Shown here one piece after another: positions 20,121-30,535 of a stretch of DNA of 64,000 nucleotides (positions within the stretch are counted from its first letter, which is position 1; each line of letters begins with the position of its first letter). The translations under genes were made by a program, and so were the position numbers. The notes below the pieces were generated by a model, which did not search any database, had not been told where the DNA came from, and worked only from the letters and a program-made list of their open reading frames with translations. This stretch comes from Bacteroidota bacterium (GTDB lineage: Bacteria; Bacteroidota; Rhodothermia; Rhodothermales; UBA10348): the NCBI GenBank assembly GCA_027622005.1, contig JAQBZH010000008.1, forward strand, positions 1 to 64,000, given 5' to 3'.

Positions 20121-21371
20121 TTATCTTACTTTGAAATCAAGCGGGAGCCCCAAAATAATGGACGGTTTCCGGAGTGTGCTGTCGGCCGAGGGGCTAAACA
20201 AAGGCCATTGACTGTTGGCCATATAAAAAAGTGAGTCGTTGGACACAAAACCCACCGTGGGGTCATGGTAGTCAGGATGGTTGGATTCGAGCGTCACTAC
20301 GGCTCCGATGGTCGTTGGCGTTAGCAATTCAACAAAAATAACGCGAGGCGGGACCATACCATTTTGAATAGCGATCAAGCCCCCGTCGTACGCTATAAGC
20401 CCATCAATTCCGAGAAGTGTGACGCCAACTCCCGCATCAATCAAATGAGCCGAACCCGTCGAAGGGTCGACATGAAATATGCCCGCGGCGTAGTCTGCCA
20501 CATACAGCCTTTTATTTAGGTATGCTATTCCTTGAGGAGAGGTGAAAGGATCGCCCACGGAGAGTGGAATTAGTTGATCTTCCTCTACTTTGTAAATCCC
20601 GGGGGCCTGACTATCGGAAACGAAAACTTCGCCCGCGGGACTGATCTCCACGTCACCAAACCAATGATTTAGGGTATCCTTTGGCGAAATGGCAAGATCA
20701 ACGACGCCGGTTGATAAATCGATTTTTACAATTTGGGACGACCCAACTAATTCCGGACTGGCTCCTCCCTCTTGGGTCGCCGTAGCGGCGACCCAAACGT
20801 GATTTTCAAACGTTTTCATTCCCAAAGCGCTTCGAGGACTGAGATCAACTAAAGTCGCTCCATCATTCCATGCAATTCTGTTCTGACGAACCGAGGCCAT
20901 GAGCCATTTTCCATCTACCCGAGCAATTCCTTCAGCTTGAAAGTTTGGATCCGAACCGACAAATGCCCGCGCTGAAGCGACCTTGGGATTATTATTTCTC
21001 AAGAGTCGAAACTCCAGATCTTGCCCGACAGATATGGCGCGTAAACCAACGAGGTCTGGATCATCGAACGAGACATACACCCCCATTTTGGCCAAATTCT
21101 CAAAGGTACTCAGGGCAGATAGCGTATCGCCATTCATTAAATAGGCGCGTCCGAGATGGTATTCAAGCGACGCATGAGCCGGTCGTAATTTGGTAGCTCG
21201 CTTCAATCCTTCGAGGAAATCGGCCAGATTGCCCTCCTCAAGGGCTGAAAAAGCCGCGCTTGCAGCCAGCCGTCCTTCACGAATTCGTTCGGCTGTGGGG
21301 TCACCGGGCTGCTTTTGAGCACATCCTGCTAGGAGTAGAACTAAGAAAATGACCCATTGTAAACGTATCAT
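20121..21371 (-). CDS. Lipoprotein with TPR-like N-terminus and NHL/SMP-30-like beta-propeller repeats
   Basis: Trimmed to MIRLQWVIFLVLLLAGCAQKQ (Met at 21371, RBS caggaag); HASLEYHLGRAYLMNGDTLSALSTFENLAK; GDVEISPAGEVFVSDSQAPGIYKVEE, PQGIAYLNKRLYVADYAAG. Confidence 0.65.
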   Translation of the reverse strand: MIRLQWVIFLVLLLAGCAQKQPGDPTAERIREGRLAASAAFSALEEGNLADFLEGLKRATKLRPAHASLEYHLGRAYLMNGDTLSALSTFENLAKMGVYVSFDDPDLVGLRAISVGQDLEFRLLRNNNPKVASARAFVGSDPNFQAEGIARVDGKWLMASVRQNRIAWNDGATLVDLSPRSALGMKTFENHVWVAATATQEGGASPELVGSSQIVKIDLSTGVVDLAISPKDTLNHWFGDVEISPAGEVFVSDSQAPGIYKVEEDQLIPLSVGDPFTSPQGIAYLNKRLYVADYAAGIFHVDPSTGSAHLIDAGVGVTLLGIDGLIAYDGGLIAIQNGMVPPRVIFVELLTPTTIGAVVTLESNHPDYHDPTVGFVSNDSLFYMANSQWPLFSPSADSTLRKPSIILGLPLDFKVR

Positions 21372-21441
21372 AGCTTCCTGTTTAAGCGGGCTGGGCCCGA
21401 AATTTTGAGAAGTCCCAAGGTATTTATTCGGACACTTATAA

Positions 21442-22089
21442 ATGATGCATAAATCCGTCGCTCGAAACGGCGCGTGGTGGGTGTCAATGATTTTGAACCC
21501 ACTCATCGTACCTCCTGTACTATTTGCAGTTGTTGCGCGGTCAATTGGGTTTTCAAGCTGGAATATGGGAATTATTATCGTCACATCTGTACTTTTGTAC
21601 TGTGTTGCTCCTTTGGCGTATCTCCTTGTCCTGCTTAAAATTAAAGCGATTGATAGTATCGAAGCTCGAGATCAATCAAAACGCCAATCTCCCTTGTACT
21701 GGGGTGCGTTATGGCTAACCGTCGCTGTTCCAGTTATGATGTGGGCTTCAAACGGGAATTCACCTGTATTTGGCCTCATAAGCACCATTTTCGCTGTAAA
21801 CATCTTCATTATTGCAGCTATCAATCGATCGTTTAAGATTTCGATTCATGTTTCAAGTGTATCCGGATTTCTTTCGCTACTATTCGCGCTACAATTCTGG
21901 CAGCTGGTGGAGTCTGAGTTATTGAGCATTCCCTTAGTCGTGGGGGGCATTGCAAGCATTATTCTGGTGGGCTGGGCTCGATTTCATTCAAAAGCTCATC
22001 AATTGGCCGAAATAGGATGGGGCGTTGTCTTCGGCCTCGTGGCTCCTGCCCTGGAAATCACCCTATTAACATTGTTTTGGAAAGGGTAG
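21442..22089 (+). CDS. Hypothetical multi-pass membrane protein
   Basis: About 6 hydrophobic segments; EARDQSKRQSPLYW and ARFHSKAHQLAEIGWGVVFG are weakly PAP2-like, not conclusive. Confidence 0.5.
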   Translation: MMHKSVARNGAWWVSMILNPLIVPPVLFAVVARSIGFSSWNMGIIIVTSVLLYCVAPLAYLLVLLKIKAIDSIEARDQSKRQSPLYWGALWLTVAVPVMMWASNGNSPVFGLISTIFAVNIFIIAAINRSFKISIHVSSVSGFLSLLFALQFWQLVESELLSIPLVVGGIASIILVGWARFHSKAHQLAEIGWGVVFGLVAPALEITLLTLFWKG

Positions 22090-22243
22090 AAATTGTCCCC
22101 CGTTACTTTACCAAGCTACAAGACTCTTCCATTCGGTATGAACCAACACCAACCCTCCGAAATCAGGAACGAAGCCAGAATGCCGGTGTAGTTGGACTGC
22201 AGAATTTCTCCCGCTCTGTTTAACCATCAGTTGAATTATCCGC

Positions 22244-24766
22244 TTGGTCACACGCTCCATTCTTGACTTTCGAGCTGTTTCAAAAATATGGGTGGCCTGT
22301 TGGCTAGTTTTTTTAGGTGCGTTTTGTCTTGTTGACACGTCCTATGGGCAAGAATGGGGCGCCGTTTCTGGACGCGTATTTGCCTCCGATACGAAATATC
22401 CCCTACCCGGCACATCAGTGGTGGTATCCGGCACTAATTTTGGCACCGCCACCGACGTAGATGGCCGATTTTACCTCCGTTTGCCGTCTGGCAACTACTT
22501 ACTTCGATATTCTTCCATCGGATTTCGTTCGGTGTTGGATTCCGTTATAGTGGCGGCCGGAGAAGTATCGACGCGTGAAGTCAGCTTGGAGCCCCAACCG
22601 ATTGAAATTGGTGAAATCACCGTTGAAGGCCGATCTACGACTGAAGTTGGGGCCTTTGAATTGACCGCAGAAGACCTTGAATCTATTCCGGCGCCCATGA
22701 AAGATGCCCTGAGGGCGCTTCGAGTTTTACCTGGCGTGGTAGTCAACAATGAGTTGTCTAACCAGTTTTCCGTTCGGGGTGGCGGCTTCAACGAGAATCT
22801 GTTTTTCGTCAATGGTTTCGAAATTTTCCTCCCCTTTCGGCCCCGAACGGGTGAACAGGAAGGACTATCGCTGATCAACGGGGACTTAGCAGAAAAATTG
22901 ACTTTTTATACAGGAGGATTTCCGGTGCGCTTCGGCGGAAAACTTTCCTCTGCCGTCGATGCAGCATATCGAAAACCGCAAGACCGTTCAGAGTCTTTAA
23001 GGGCCACGGGCTACGTCTCGATGTTAGACTTTGGTTTATCTGCCAGTTCTTCGGCATTAAACGGTCGCTTGGGATGGCTTGTTGGCGCCAGAAAATCGCA
23101 GGCGCGGCGGTTTTTTGAAAAACAGGACCTCAAGGGAGAGTATCACCCAAATTTTAGCGACCTGCAGGCATACGTAGGATACACGATCAGCCATGGACAC
23201 GAGATCGAAGTCTTGGGCATGTACGCGCAAAACGAATTTCAACTCGACCCCAGCGGTCGGAAAACATATTTTGGAACCCTGAGCCAAAACGAGGCCTTAG
23301 CTCCATCCAATCTAAAATCATTGTGGATTCGATTTGATGCCGACAACCAAGAGCTGGATTCGTACGAAACCGGTTTTGTGGGCATTCGGTCGTCGAATCG
23401 ATTGACGCCTCAACTTCGCGCGGAGCACGATTTCTCCTTGTACAAGACGGCAGAATCGGAGTTTTTAGATCTTTCTGGTACAGCTATTCTTTTTCAAGTG
23501 GACTTAGGGTCCGACAATCCTGACGAAGGAGACGGACTCTACCCCACCGGTTCAAGTCAACAGATAGACGCAGCCGATAACCGAATTGAAGTAACAACTT
23601 CAACCGCAACCGGAAGATGGTATTTAAATTCTACTCGTCACGCCGCCGAAGCTGGTTGGTCCGTCCGCCATTTCGGATTTAACGATAGGCTGGAGGAAAA
23701 ATCGGTGGTAGTCGGGCGTTCCACTCAAGGAGATATCGTCCGAATTGTAGCCGATAGTTTGTCGGGTAATGCGAAACTGGACGCCTGGCAATCTTCGATT
23801 TTCGCCCAAGACACGTTTGATCTGCTAGAAGGAGATCCCGGAAAACTAGTTTTGACCGGTGGAATACGGGCTGACCATTTTTCCTTTACGGGTGAATGGA
23901 CCTTCTCCCCGAGGGCTTCTTTTTCGTACTTGAAGAGTCCGATAACGACCTATTTCGGATCGATAGGCATATATCACCAAGTCCCAACCTACCGAGAACT
24001 GCGTGGCAAGCCGGTTCTGGGAGAAACGATTTTAGGGGCATTAAACCAGGATTTGGCTTCTCAAAGGTCTCTCCAGATTGTTTTGGGAGGAGAATATTTT
24101 ATCCCGTCCAAACGATTCTATATCCGAGGAGAAACCTACGTTAAGAGGATTACCAACCTTATTTCGTATGACATTGAAAATGTGCGGGTCTTGTATTCGG
24201 GTGAAAACGACGCAAAAGGGTTGATGTACGGTCTTGACCTCCAAATGCGTGGCGAATTAGTGCCGGGGATGGAGAGTTGGATCAATTACTCCTTCTTGAA
24301 AGCAACGGAGGAATTCGAATCGGCCTTTGTGACACCGCAAAACGAGGGGCGCGTAGCACGACCTACAGACCAGCGTCATACGGTTTCGCTATTCGTCCAA
24401 GACTATATCGCTTCAGATCCGAGTTGGAGCATCCATTTGCGCGCGCTATACGGATCAGGCCTTCCGTATACGCCCCCGATCCCCGGCCAACGACTTGGAA
24501 ATCTGCTTGCTCAAGCTCCGGGAGACCGTTTTTCGGCTAGGTATACTCGCTTTTTCCGATTCGATATGGGGGTAACCAAGAAAATCACGCCCACTCAAAC
24601 CAATTCGCGTGTGGCAATTGAAGTCACCGCAGAGTTTTTGAATGTGTTTAATATGGTCAACACCGTCAGTTATACGTGGGTACCCGATGCTTCGGGGATT
24701 TGGCAGCGTATTCCTACCCGTCTGACTCCTAGAACGTTTAACGTCCGCGCAACGGTTCGATTCTAA
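22244..24766 (+). CDS. TonB-dependent receptor with N-terminal carboxypeptidase-like plug-preceding domain
   Basis: VSGRVFASDTKYPLPGTSVVVSGTNFGTATDVDGRFYLRLPSGNYLLRYSSIGFRS; plug LRVLPGVVVNNELSNQFSVRGGGFNENLFFVNGFEI; barrel C-terminus RTFNVRATVRF. Confidence 0.92.
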   Translation: MVTRSILDFRAVSKIWVACWLVFLGAFCLVDTSYGQEWGAVSGRVFASDTKYPLPGTSVVVSGTNFGTATDVDGRFYLRLPSGNYLLRYSSIGFRSVLDSVIVAAGEVSTREVSLEPQPIEIGEITVEGRSTTEVGAFELTAEDLESIPAPMKDALRALRVLPGVVVNNELSNQFSVRGGGFNENLFFVNGFEIFLPFRPRTGEQEGLSLINGDLAEKLTFYTGGFPVRFGGKLSSAVDAAYRKPQDRSESLRATGYVSMLDFGLSASSSALNGRLGWLVGARKSQARRFFEKQDLKGEYHPNFSDLQAYVGYTISHGHEIEVLGMYAQNEFQLDPSGRKTYFGTLSQNEALAPSNLKSLWIRFDADNQELDSYETGFVGIRSSNRLTPQLRAEHDFSLYKTAESEFLDLSGTAILFQVDLGSDNPDEGDGLYPTGSSQQIDAADNRIEVTTSTATGRWYLNSTRHAAEAGWSVRHFGFNDRLEEKSVVVGRSTQGDIVRIVADSLSGNAKLDAWQSSIFAQDTFDLLEGDPGKLVLTGGIRADHFSFTGEWTFSPRASFSYLKSPITTYFGSIGIYHQVPTYRELRGKPVLGETILGALNQDLASQRSLQIVLGGEYFIPSKRFYIRGETYVKRITNLISYDIENVRVLYSGENDAKGLMYGLDLQMRGELVPGMESWINYSFLKATEEFESAFVTPQNEGRVARPTDQRHTVSLFVQDYIASDPSWSIHLRALYGSGLPYTPPIPGQRLGNLLAQAPGDRFSARYTRFFRFDMGVTKKITPTQTNSRVAIEVTAEFLNVFNMVNTVSYTWVPDASGIWQRIPTRLTPRTFNVRATVRF

Positions 24767-24767
24767 A

Positions 24768-26189
24768 CTATTTTTGGACTGGTGTTGGAAATAAGACGCC
24801 GGCTTCCCGTTGCCACCTTTTAAGCTCCGCTAACATGGCGGTGGTAAGCTCTGAACGTACCATAGCAAGGTCCCTGGTCTCCGAAGGGTCCTCGTCTAGG
24901 TTGTACAGTTCAGCTTCGTCATTTTCAAAAAACTGGATTAGCTTCCACGGTCCTTTTCGAATAGCGCCGCTGGGACTTCCGCCCTGGTTGCCATAATGAG
25001 GGTAATGCCAGAACAACGTTCGTTCCGGCTGATTTTTGCCTCGTAGAACGGGGACGATCGATCTTCCGTCCGTTATTTTGGATTCAAGCCCAGCGATTTC
25101 TAACATAGTTGGAAGGTAATCTATGCTGCTTACCAGTTCAGCAGATACACTACCAGGCATGGTCTCCCCCGGCCATTTGATGATAGTTGGTTCCAAGATC
25201 CCGCCTTCATAAAGCCAGCCCTTTCCGGCCCGGTACGGAATGTTTGAGGTAGGATGTCCCTCTGATGTGCTCAGGCCCCCGTTATCCGAAGTAAAAATGA
25301 TAATGGTTCGGTCCGCGACGCCAGCATCTTCGATGGCCGCCATTACTTCTCCAACGGCGGCATCCATCGATTCAATCATCCCCGCATATATGGCATGATC
25401 CTGAGACTGCCTGACCTTTCTCAAGCCTTCTTCTCCCCAAACCGTCTGGCTGCCCAACGCCAACTTCTTAGCTTCGTATTTGGATTGCAATTCCGGCGTC
25501 GTCATCAACGGAGTGTGGACGGAATAGAAGGATAGAAAAGCTAAGAACGGCTTATTGCTGTTGTTTCGGATGAAATCGGCCGTTTCGCGTCCAAGCCGCG
25601 TCGGCAAAAGCTCCCCGTCCGGACCATCATCCAATTTTGGATTACCGTATGGTGAAAAATACCTACTACCTCCATATGGTCCACCGGCTTCATGTCCACC
25701 TCTGTTTACCTCAAATCCGTGGTCTTCTGGATAAAAGCCTTCATTCCCAAGGTGCCACTTTCCAGCAAAAAACGTCGCATATCCCTTTTTTTTGAGTGCT
25801 TCTGCCATCGTTAGTTCGCTGGATGGCAGTTGATCTACATAAGGAGCAGGAAGCATCTTTCTGGAGTCAGCATAGTTCGGCCCGACCTTGTCCGGTTGAA
25901 CAGCTCCAAAATAGTCCGTGGTTTGAAGTCTACCGGGATATTGCCCTGTCATGATGCTCGCGCGAGTTGGACTACAGACCGGGGCGGCGGCATAAGCTTG
26001 AGTGAGCCGAATTCCTTCAGAGGCGAGCTTGTCGATAGACGGAGTTTCGTAAAACGTCTGGGGATTATTCGCCCCGATATCCATGTATCCCAAATCATCT
26101 ACTAGAATGAAGACGAAATTCGGCTCCCTGGGCTCAGCGTAGCCGAAAGCGAGAAGCGCCAGGACCGCGAGTAAATGGTACTTTTTCAT
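24768..26189 (-). CDS. Sulfatase (arylsulfatase-like)
   Basis: Met at 26189; NFVFILVDDLGYMDIGANN; CSPTRASIMTGQYPGR (C-x-P-x-R signature); FAGKWHLGNEGFYPEDHGFE; FTSDNGG. Confidence 0.93.
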   Translation of the reverse strand: MKKYHLLAVLALLAFGYAEPREPNFVFILVDDLGYMDIGANNPQTFYETPSIDKLASEGIRLTQAYAAAPVCSPTRASIMTGQYPGRLQTTDYFGAVQPDKVGPNYADSRKMLPAPYVDQLPSSELTMAEALKKKGYATFFAGKWHLGNEGFYPEDHGFEVNRGGHEAGGPYGGSRYFSPYGNPKLDDGPDGELLPTRLGRETADFIRNNSNKPFLAFLSFYSVHTPLMTTPELQSKYEAKKLALGSQTVWGEEGLRKVRQSQDHAIYAGMIESMDAAVGEVMAAIEDAGVADRTIIIFTSDNGGLSTSEGHPTSNIPYRAGKGWLYEGGILEPTIIKWPGETMPGSVSAELVSSIDYLPTMLEIAGLESKITDGRSIVPVLRGKNQPERTLFWHYPHYGNQGGSPSGAIRKGPWKLIQFFENDEAELYNLDEDPSETRDLAMVRSELTTAMLAELKRWQREAGVLFPTPVQK

Positions 26190-27095
26190 AGGTCTTCTTG
26201 TCCTTTCCAAATACAACGATGAGTGCAACGGCGACCACTAAAACCACAATCCCAATGATCATGCGCGGAACGACTGGTTCATGCGCGATCCAAGCGCCTA
26301 AAATCACCGCGACAACGGGATTAACAAACGCATACGAAGCTATTTGCTTGGGCGGGGCGTTTCGCAACAGCCACACGTAAGAAGAAAAACCGCCCCAGGA
26401 CCCAAACACAACGAGGTACCACCACCCCAAAATGGAATCGGTACTCATGGCACTAAAACTAAACCCGATGGATTCACCGGCAATCAACCCCATAATTGAA
26501 ACGGCAGCGCCTCCGGCAAGCATTTGGACAGCCGATGACATAAACAGATTATCGGGCATCGAAATCATCTTACTTCGCAGGGATCCAACAGACCAAGAAA
26601 TGGAAGCAACAACGACGGCCAGTACTGCCAATCCACTTTTTGAGCTTGCCCCGAGTGCCAGTTCAGGCCATACTAAAAGTATGACTCCTCCCAATCCCAA
26701 CACCAATCCTGTAATCACATACCGGTTGGGGACTTCGCCTTTGAGCATCGTCCAGTCCAACAAGACCATCCAACAGGGTACGGACGTGACCAATAAGGCG
26801 GCCATACCCGAATATACAGCTCTGCCCAAGCGACCAGACTTGTTCCCAACCCCAAAGTAAGCATTCCAACCACGGCGGCGTTACGCATTTGAGCTTTGGA
26901 GGACGTCTTAATGCCCCGTGCTCTCAAAAAAACAAACAACAATCCGCCAGCAAAGACAAAACGCGAGCCTATGGCAAAAAACGGCGGGATCGTTTGAACT
27001 GCATAGGCAATGGCTAAATAGGTTGATCCCCACACCAGATATATCATCACAAATGCGACGATCAGGTGAAAGGTTCGGTTCTGCAAGAGCGACAT
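26134..27095 (-). pseudogene. EamA/DMT family transporter gene interrupted by an apparent 1-nt deletion frameshift
   Basis: N-terminal ORF 26715..27095 (LVWGSTYLAIAYAVQTIPPFFAIGSRFVFAGGLLF...LVAWAELYI) continues in another frame as 26134..26829 (SGMAALLVTSVPCWMVLLDWTMLKGEVPN); break near 26808-26815. Confidence 0.8.
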
Positions 27096-27409
27096 TGAGC
27101 GGCGGAATTGGGTGTTTGAGCAAGGTACGTTATTGCCAGATTTCCGACTACGAAGAGATATTGGATTTACTTAGAATCAAGCGCCCGTTTTTGAATCTGT
27201 ATAGCAGCGAATTAGCCTTTTTAAAGGTCTGACAAGACGCCGCACAGTAACTATTTGAGCTTTTTTTTCGGGAAATGGCGTGGACCGATGGTGAAAATGC
27301 GTTTCCCTATTAGAAGGGACTTTTATCGGCCACCTACCGATCCTTGAAATTCATGTTACAAAGTTGTGCCAACTTCCTCTGTACTTGAAGAACAACGATC
27401 CCCCACGTT

Positions 27410-30400
27410 ATGAAAACACCCTCGCTCTCCTTCGTAATCACATCCTCAGCTGTCATCGTATTGGTCTTCTGGATGGTTCGCAGCTCGTCATCCAAAATTC
27501 CGACTTCAGAATCCAGCACCCCATTGTCCTTGGTAGACAGTTTGTATTTGGAGGCTCGTAACACCCATGTGATGCCTTTGGATAAACTAACGTCTGCATT
27601 TGAGTCATCGCTTTTAAACAATGAGCTGAGATTAGCCGCCGACTTTGCACTCGGAATTGTTTACGAAAACATCGGATCTGGAGACCTGGAAAACGCCAAG
27701 GCGTTCATAGACAATTTTCTCCTTGCACAGGACTCTTTACCTTCAATCCGAGCGCTTGGTTCATGTGGGAGCGGCTATTTGGATATCAAAATAGGCCCGT
27801 CGAACGACGCATTGTCAGATTTAAACATTTGCCTTGAATACTTTGCAGCGAATCGTCACGTGTATCCACATGTTTATGGTCACGCGCTTCACTTAACAGC
27901 GCTATGGTTTCATGAACAGGGACAATTCGAAAAATCACTCGAATACTACAATACTGCGCTTGAATTCAGAAAAGACAATACCAGCGATTCTCAGATAGAT
28001 CGAGCCGCGACCCTCAATAATATTGGTAACGTATACTGGAAAAGTGGTCAATTAAGAAAAGCTTTGACCTATCACGAGCGTGCACTTCTCTTAAAACAAA
28101 ACATCTTAACAGCAGGACATCCTGATATTTCAGCAAGTTTAAACAATATTGGCAACGTATTAGCCGACTTAGGTGAATACGAACAAGCTTTAGAATTTCA
28201 CAAAACTGCCTTTGGCCAAAGAATGGGCAATTTGGGAAAACATCCTGCTACGGCTCATTCCCTTCATAATATGTCTGAAGCTCTGTTTCATTTAGGTCGG
28301 CACAGCGAATCATTCGAATCAATGAAAAAGGCGTTGGACATGAAGCAACAAACAGTAGGATCTCAGCACCCCGATTACATCAATTCGATTTCATACTTAG
28401 GATATTTCTATTCCTATACGCATAGGTTTTTACTTGCAGATTCCTTGTTTAATATTTCCTCCGTATTTTGTCGCTTAAACAAATCTTATGTCTGTTCGGA
28501 TACTGAAGTTCTTCAGAATCTTCACCTCCTTAAACAAGGCAAGGTCCATCAAATTGAGTCCTTATTGGACGTTGCGACCCAAAATGAGCGAAATATTGTA
28601 GCGAACTCAAATCCATTGACGTCTGAGCTTTATCTCGGCATGGCAGAACATTTCCGAAAACTCAAAAACTATCCAAAAGCACTTAAATTTGCCAAGCTCG
28701 GGATTTACGCTGCGTCTGGATTGAAATATGAAAATTTGTTGCTTACCCCAACTGCTACAAACAATGTTTCTAATAGAGATCGACTCATTGATTTACTGGG
28801 AATAGTTAGTACCCTTTATAACGAAATAGCACACCACACCAATTCTAAAGAGAACTTAATTTTTGCGCAGCAGGCAAACGTTTTGTCACTTATTCTTTTG
28901 GACGAGTCATTTAATGACCCCTGGACTGATATTTCAAGAAATAGGTCGTCAAACTACTCGAAGGATATATCAGAAAGAGGTATTCGAACATCTCTAAGAT
29001 TATTTGAAATAGATGATAACAAACAACATCTGTACTCGGCTTTTGAATTTGCAGATTACGGGAATAACTGGGCACTTCAGGCACATTTAGTTGAGGTAGA
29101 ATCTATCGCAAAAGCCGGGGCTCCTGAATTTTTAGTATTGGAATTAAAGTCTTTAGTTTCGGAACTAGTAAATCTAAATAGAAGAGAGAATACCAGAAAG
29201 ACTCAAGTCTCAATCATTTCATCTTCGAGATCAGATTCAATTTTTTCCGTGAAAGAACGACTAGCAAAATTGAGAAAGAATCTTCTCGACAATTATCCAT
29301 TGTTTGCTGAATTCAGAAGTAATAGACCTAATAATAGTCTTTATTATTTACAGTCTTATTTATCTATAAATAATTCAACATTATTGGAATTTTTTGAGCT
29401 CGATAACCAACTGTTCACGATTCTCGTCAATGCAACCGAAATATCTTTATTTGATCTGGGTAGCGCGAAAACTGTTGAATCTTGGGGCCAGCGATTTGTG
29501 GATGCGATGGATCCGGAATATCCGACACTTTTTTTAGAACCGAGTAGAAAACTGTCTGAGTTAATTTTTGAACCTCTTCGATCTAAAATTGAGACTTCAA
29601 ATCTAATCGTTATCCCGAATTCAACCATCCAGAATATCTCTTTCGAGGCCCTTTCAAATCCTTCGCCTAAATCGAAATTGAACAAAAATGGCCAGGGCTT
29701 CCTGATCGAGGAATTTTCATTTGTTTACACATTTTCTGCCTTGTCATATTTACGATCTCAAAATTCATCCTCTATACTGAAGGATCGAAAAATATTAGCA
29801 GTTGCTCCTGTTTTTGATCGTTCACCTTCCATGTCCTCAAATGTTAAAGACTTTTTAACTCAAAACTCTGAATTCGGAGAACAAGGTGAAATCACAGTAG
29901 AACCCTTACTGGGGTCTTTAAAGGAGCTTGAATACATCTCAACCCTTTCGAAAAAGGGCTCTTCTAATCCCAATCAAGTTCAATTAACAGAACAGCTGTT
30001 GCGAAAAGATGCCTCGGAGTACGCGATTAAAAATAAAAATTTGCGTGATTTCAACATTCTTCATTTTGCGACACACAGTTTTTCAGATATAAACGACCCG
30101 TTTAGTTCTGGCATTTTACTAGAACTAGATGGTACAAATGGAGAAGACGGAATCTTGTTTACTAGCGAAATTTGGGGGCTCAACATTAACGCCAACTTGG
30201 TTGTATTGAGCTCCTGTGATACTGCAAAAGCAGGTGGTTCGAAAATGACCAGTTTATCTGGATTTGCAAGCAGCTTTTTCTTTGCAGGTGCGGAAAACCT
30301 ATTTGCTTCGATATGGCCTAGCGATGACCTTGGTAACCAAATATTGATGCACCAAGTTTATTCACATATTTCCGCAGGGAAGTCGATCGCCAGTTCGTTG

Positions 30401-30532
30401 CGGTCTGCAAAATTAGAACTTTTAAAAGATGATGGGCCGATTTCACATCCATACTATTGGTCGGGGTTTATCCATATAGGATCGTCGGTGGGGTCGGAGA
30501 ATTCGACGGCAAATGATGTTCGTTTTAGATAA
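27410..30532 (+). CDS. TPR repeat and CHAT domain protein, membrane-anchored (caspase-like)
   Basis: N-terminal TM/signal; Kinesin-light-chain-like TPRs (AATLNNIGNVYWKSGQLRKALTYHERALLLKQ); C-terminal CHAT HFATHS and VVLSSCDTAKAG with catalytic His codon 30074-30076 and Cys codon 30215-30217. Confidence 0.88.
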   Translation: MKTPSLSFVITSSAVIVLVFWMVRSSSSKIPTSESSTPLSLVDSLYLEARNTHVMPLDKLTSAFESSLLNNELRLAADFALGIVYENIGSGDLENAKAFIDNFLLAQDSLPSIRALGSCGSGYLDIKIGPSNDALSDLNICLEYFAANRHVYPHVYGHALHLTALWFHEQGQFEKSLEYYNTALEFRKDNTSDSQIDRAATLNNIGNVYWKSGQLRKALTYHERALLLKQNILTAGHPDISASLNNIGNVLADLGEYEQALEFHKTAFGQRMGNLGKHPATAHSLHNMSEALFHLGRHSESFESMKKALDMKQQTVGSQHPDYINSISYLGYFYSYTHRFLLADSLFNISSVFCRLNKSYVCSDTEVLQNLHLLKQGKVHQIESLLDVATQNERNIVANSNPLTSELYLGMAEHFRKLKNYPKALKFAKLGIYAASGLKYENLLLTPTATNNVSNRDRLIDLLGIVSTLYNEIAHHTNSKENLIFAQQANVLSLILLDESFNDPWTDISRNRSSNYSKDISERGIRTSLRLFEIDDNKQHLYSAFEFADYGNNWALQAHLVEVESIAKAGAPEFLVLELKSLVSELVNLNRRENTRKTQVSIISSSRSDSIFSVKERLAKLRKNLLDNYPLFAEFRSNRPNNSLYYLQSYLSINNSTLLEFFELDNQLFTILVNATEISLFDLGSAKTVESWGQRFVDAMDPEYPTLFLEPSRKLSELIFEPLRSKIETSNLIVIPNSTIQNISFEALSNPSPKSKLNKNGQGFLIEEFSFVYTFSALSYLRSQNSSSILKDRKILAVAPVFDRSPSMSSNVKDFLTQNSEFGEQGEITVEPLLGSLKELEYISTLSKKGSSNPNQVQLTEQLLRKDASEYAIKNKNLRDFNILHFATHSFSDINDPFSSGILLELDGTNGEDGILFTSEIWGLNINANLVVLSSCDTAKAGGSKMTSLSGFASSFFFAGAENLFASIWPSDDLGNQILMHQVYSHISAGKSIASSLRSAKLELLKDDGPISHPYYWSGFIHIGSSVGSENSTANDVRFR

Positions 30533-30535
30533 CGT

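Noticed and set aside
26808-26815. Programmed ribosomal frameshift in the EamA gene
   Set aside because: No slippery heptamer, homopolymer run, or downstream pseudoknot is evident; mutation or sequencing error is simpler.
26432-26860. 142-aa + strand ORF across the EamA gene
   Set aside because: Antisense to clear transporter coding sequence; S/T/P-rich composition is a by-product of hydrophobic codons on the opposite strand.
27119-27232. Short ORF tail LSKVRYCQISDYEEILDLLRIKRPFLNLYSSELAFLKV upstream of the CHAT gene
   Set aside because: Faintly resembles a GNAT N-terminus, but only 38 codons with no supporting context; could be a gene remnant, cannot be supported.
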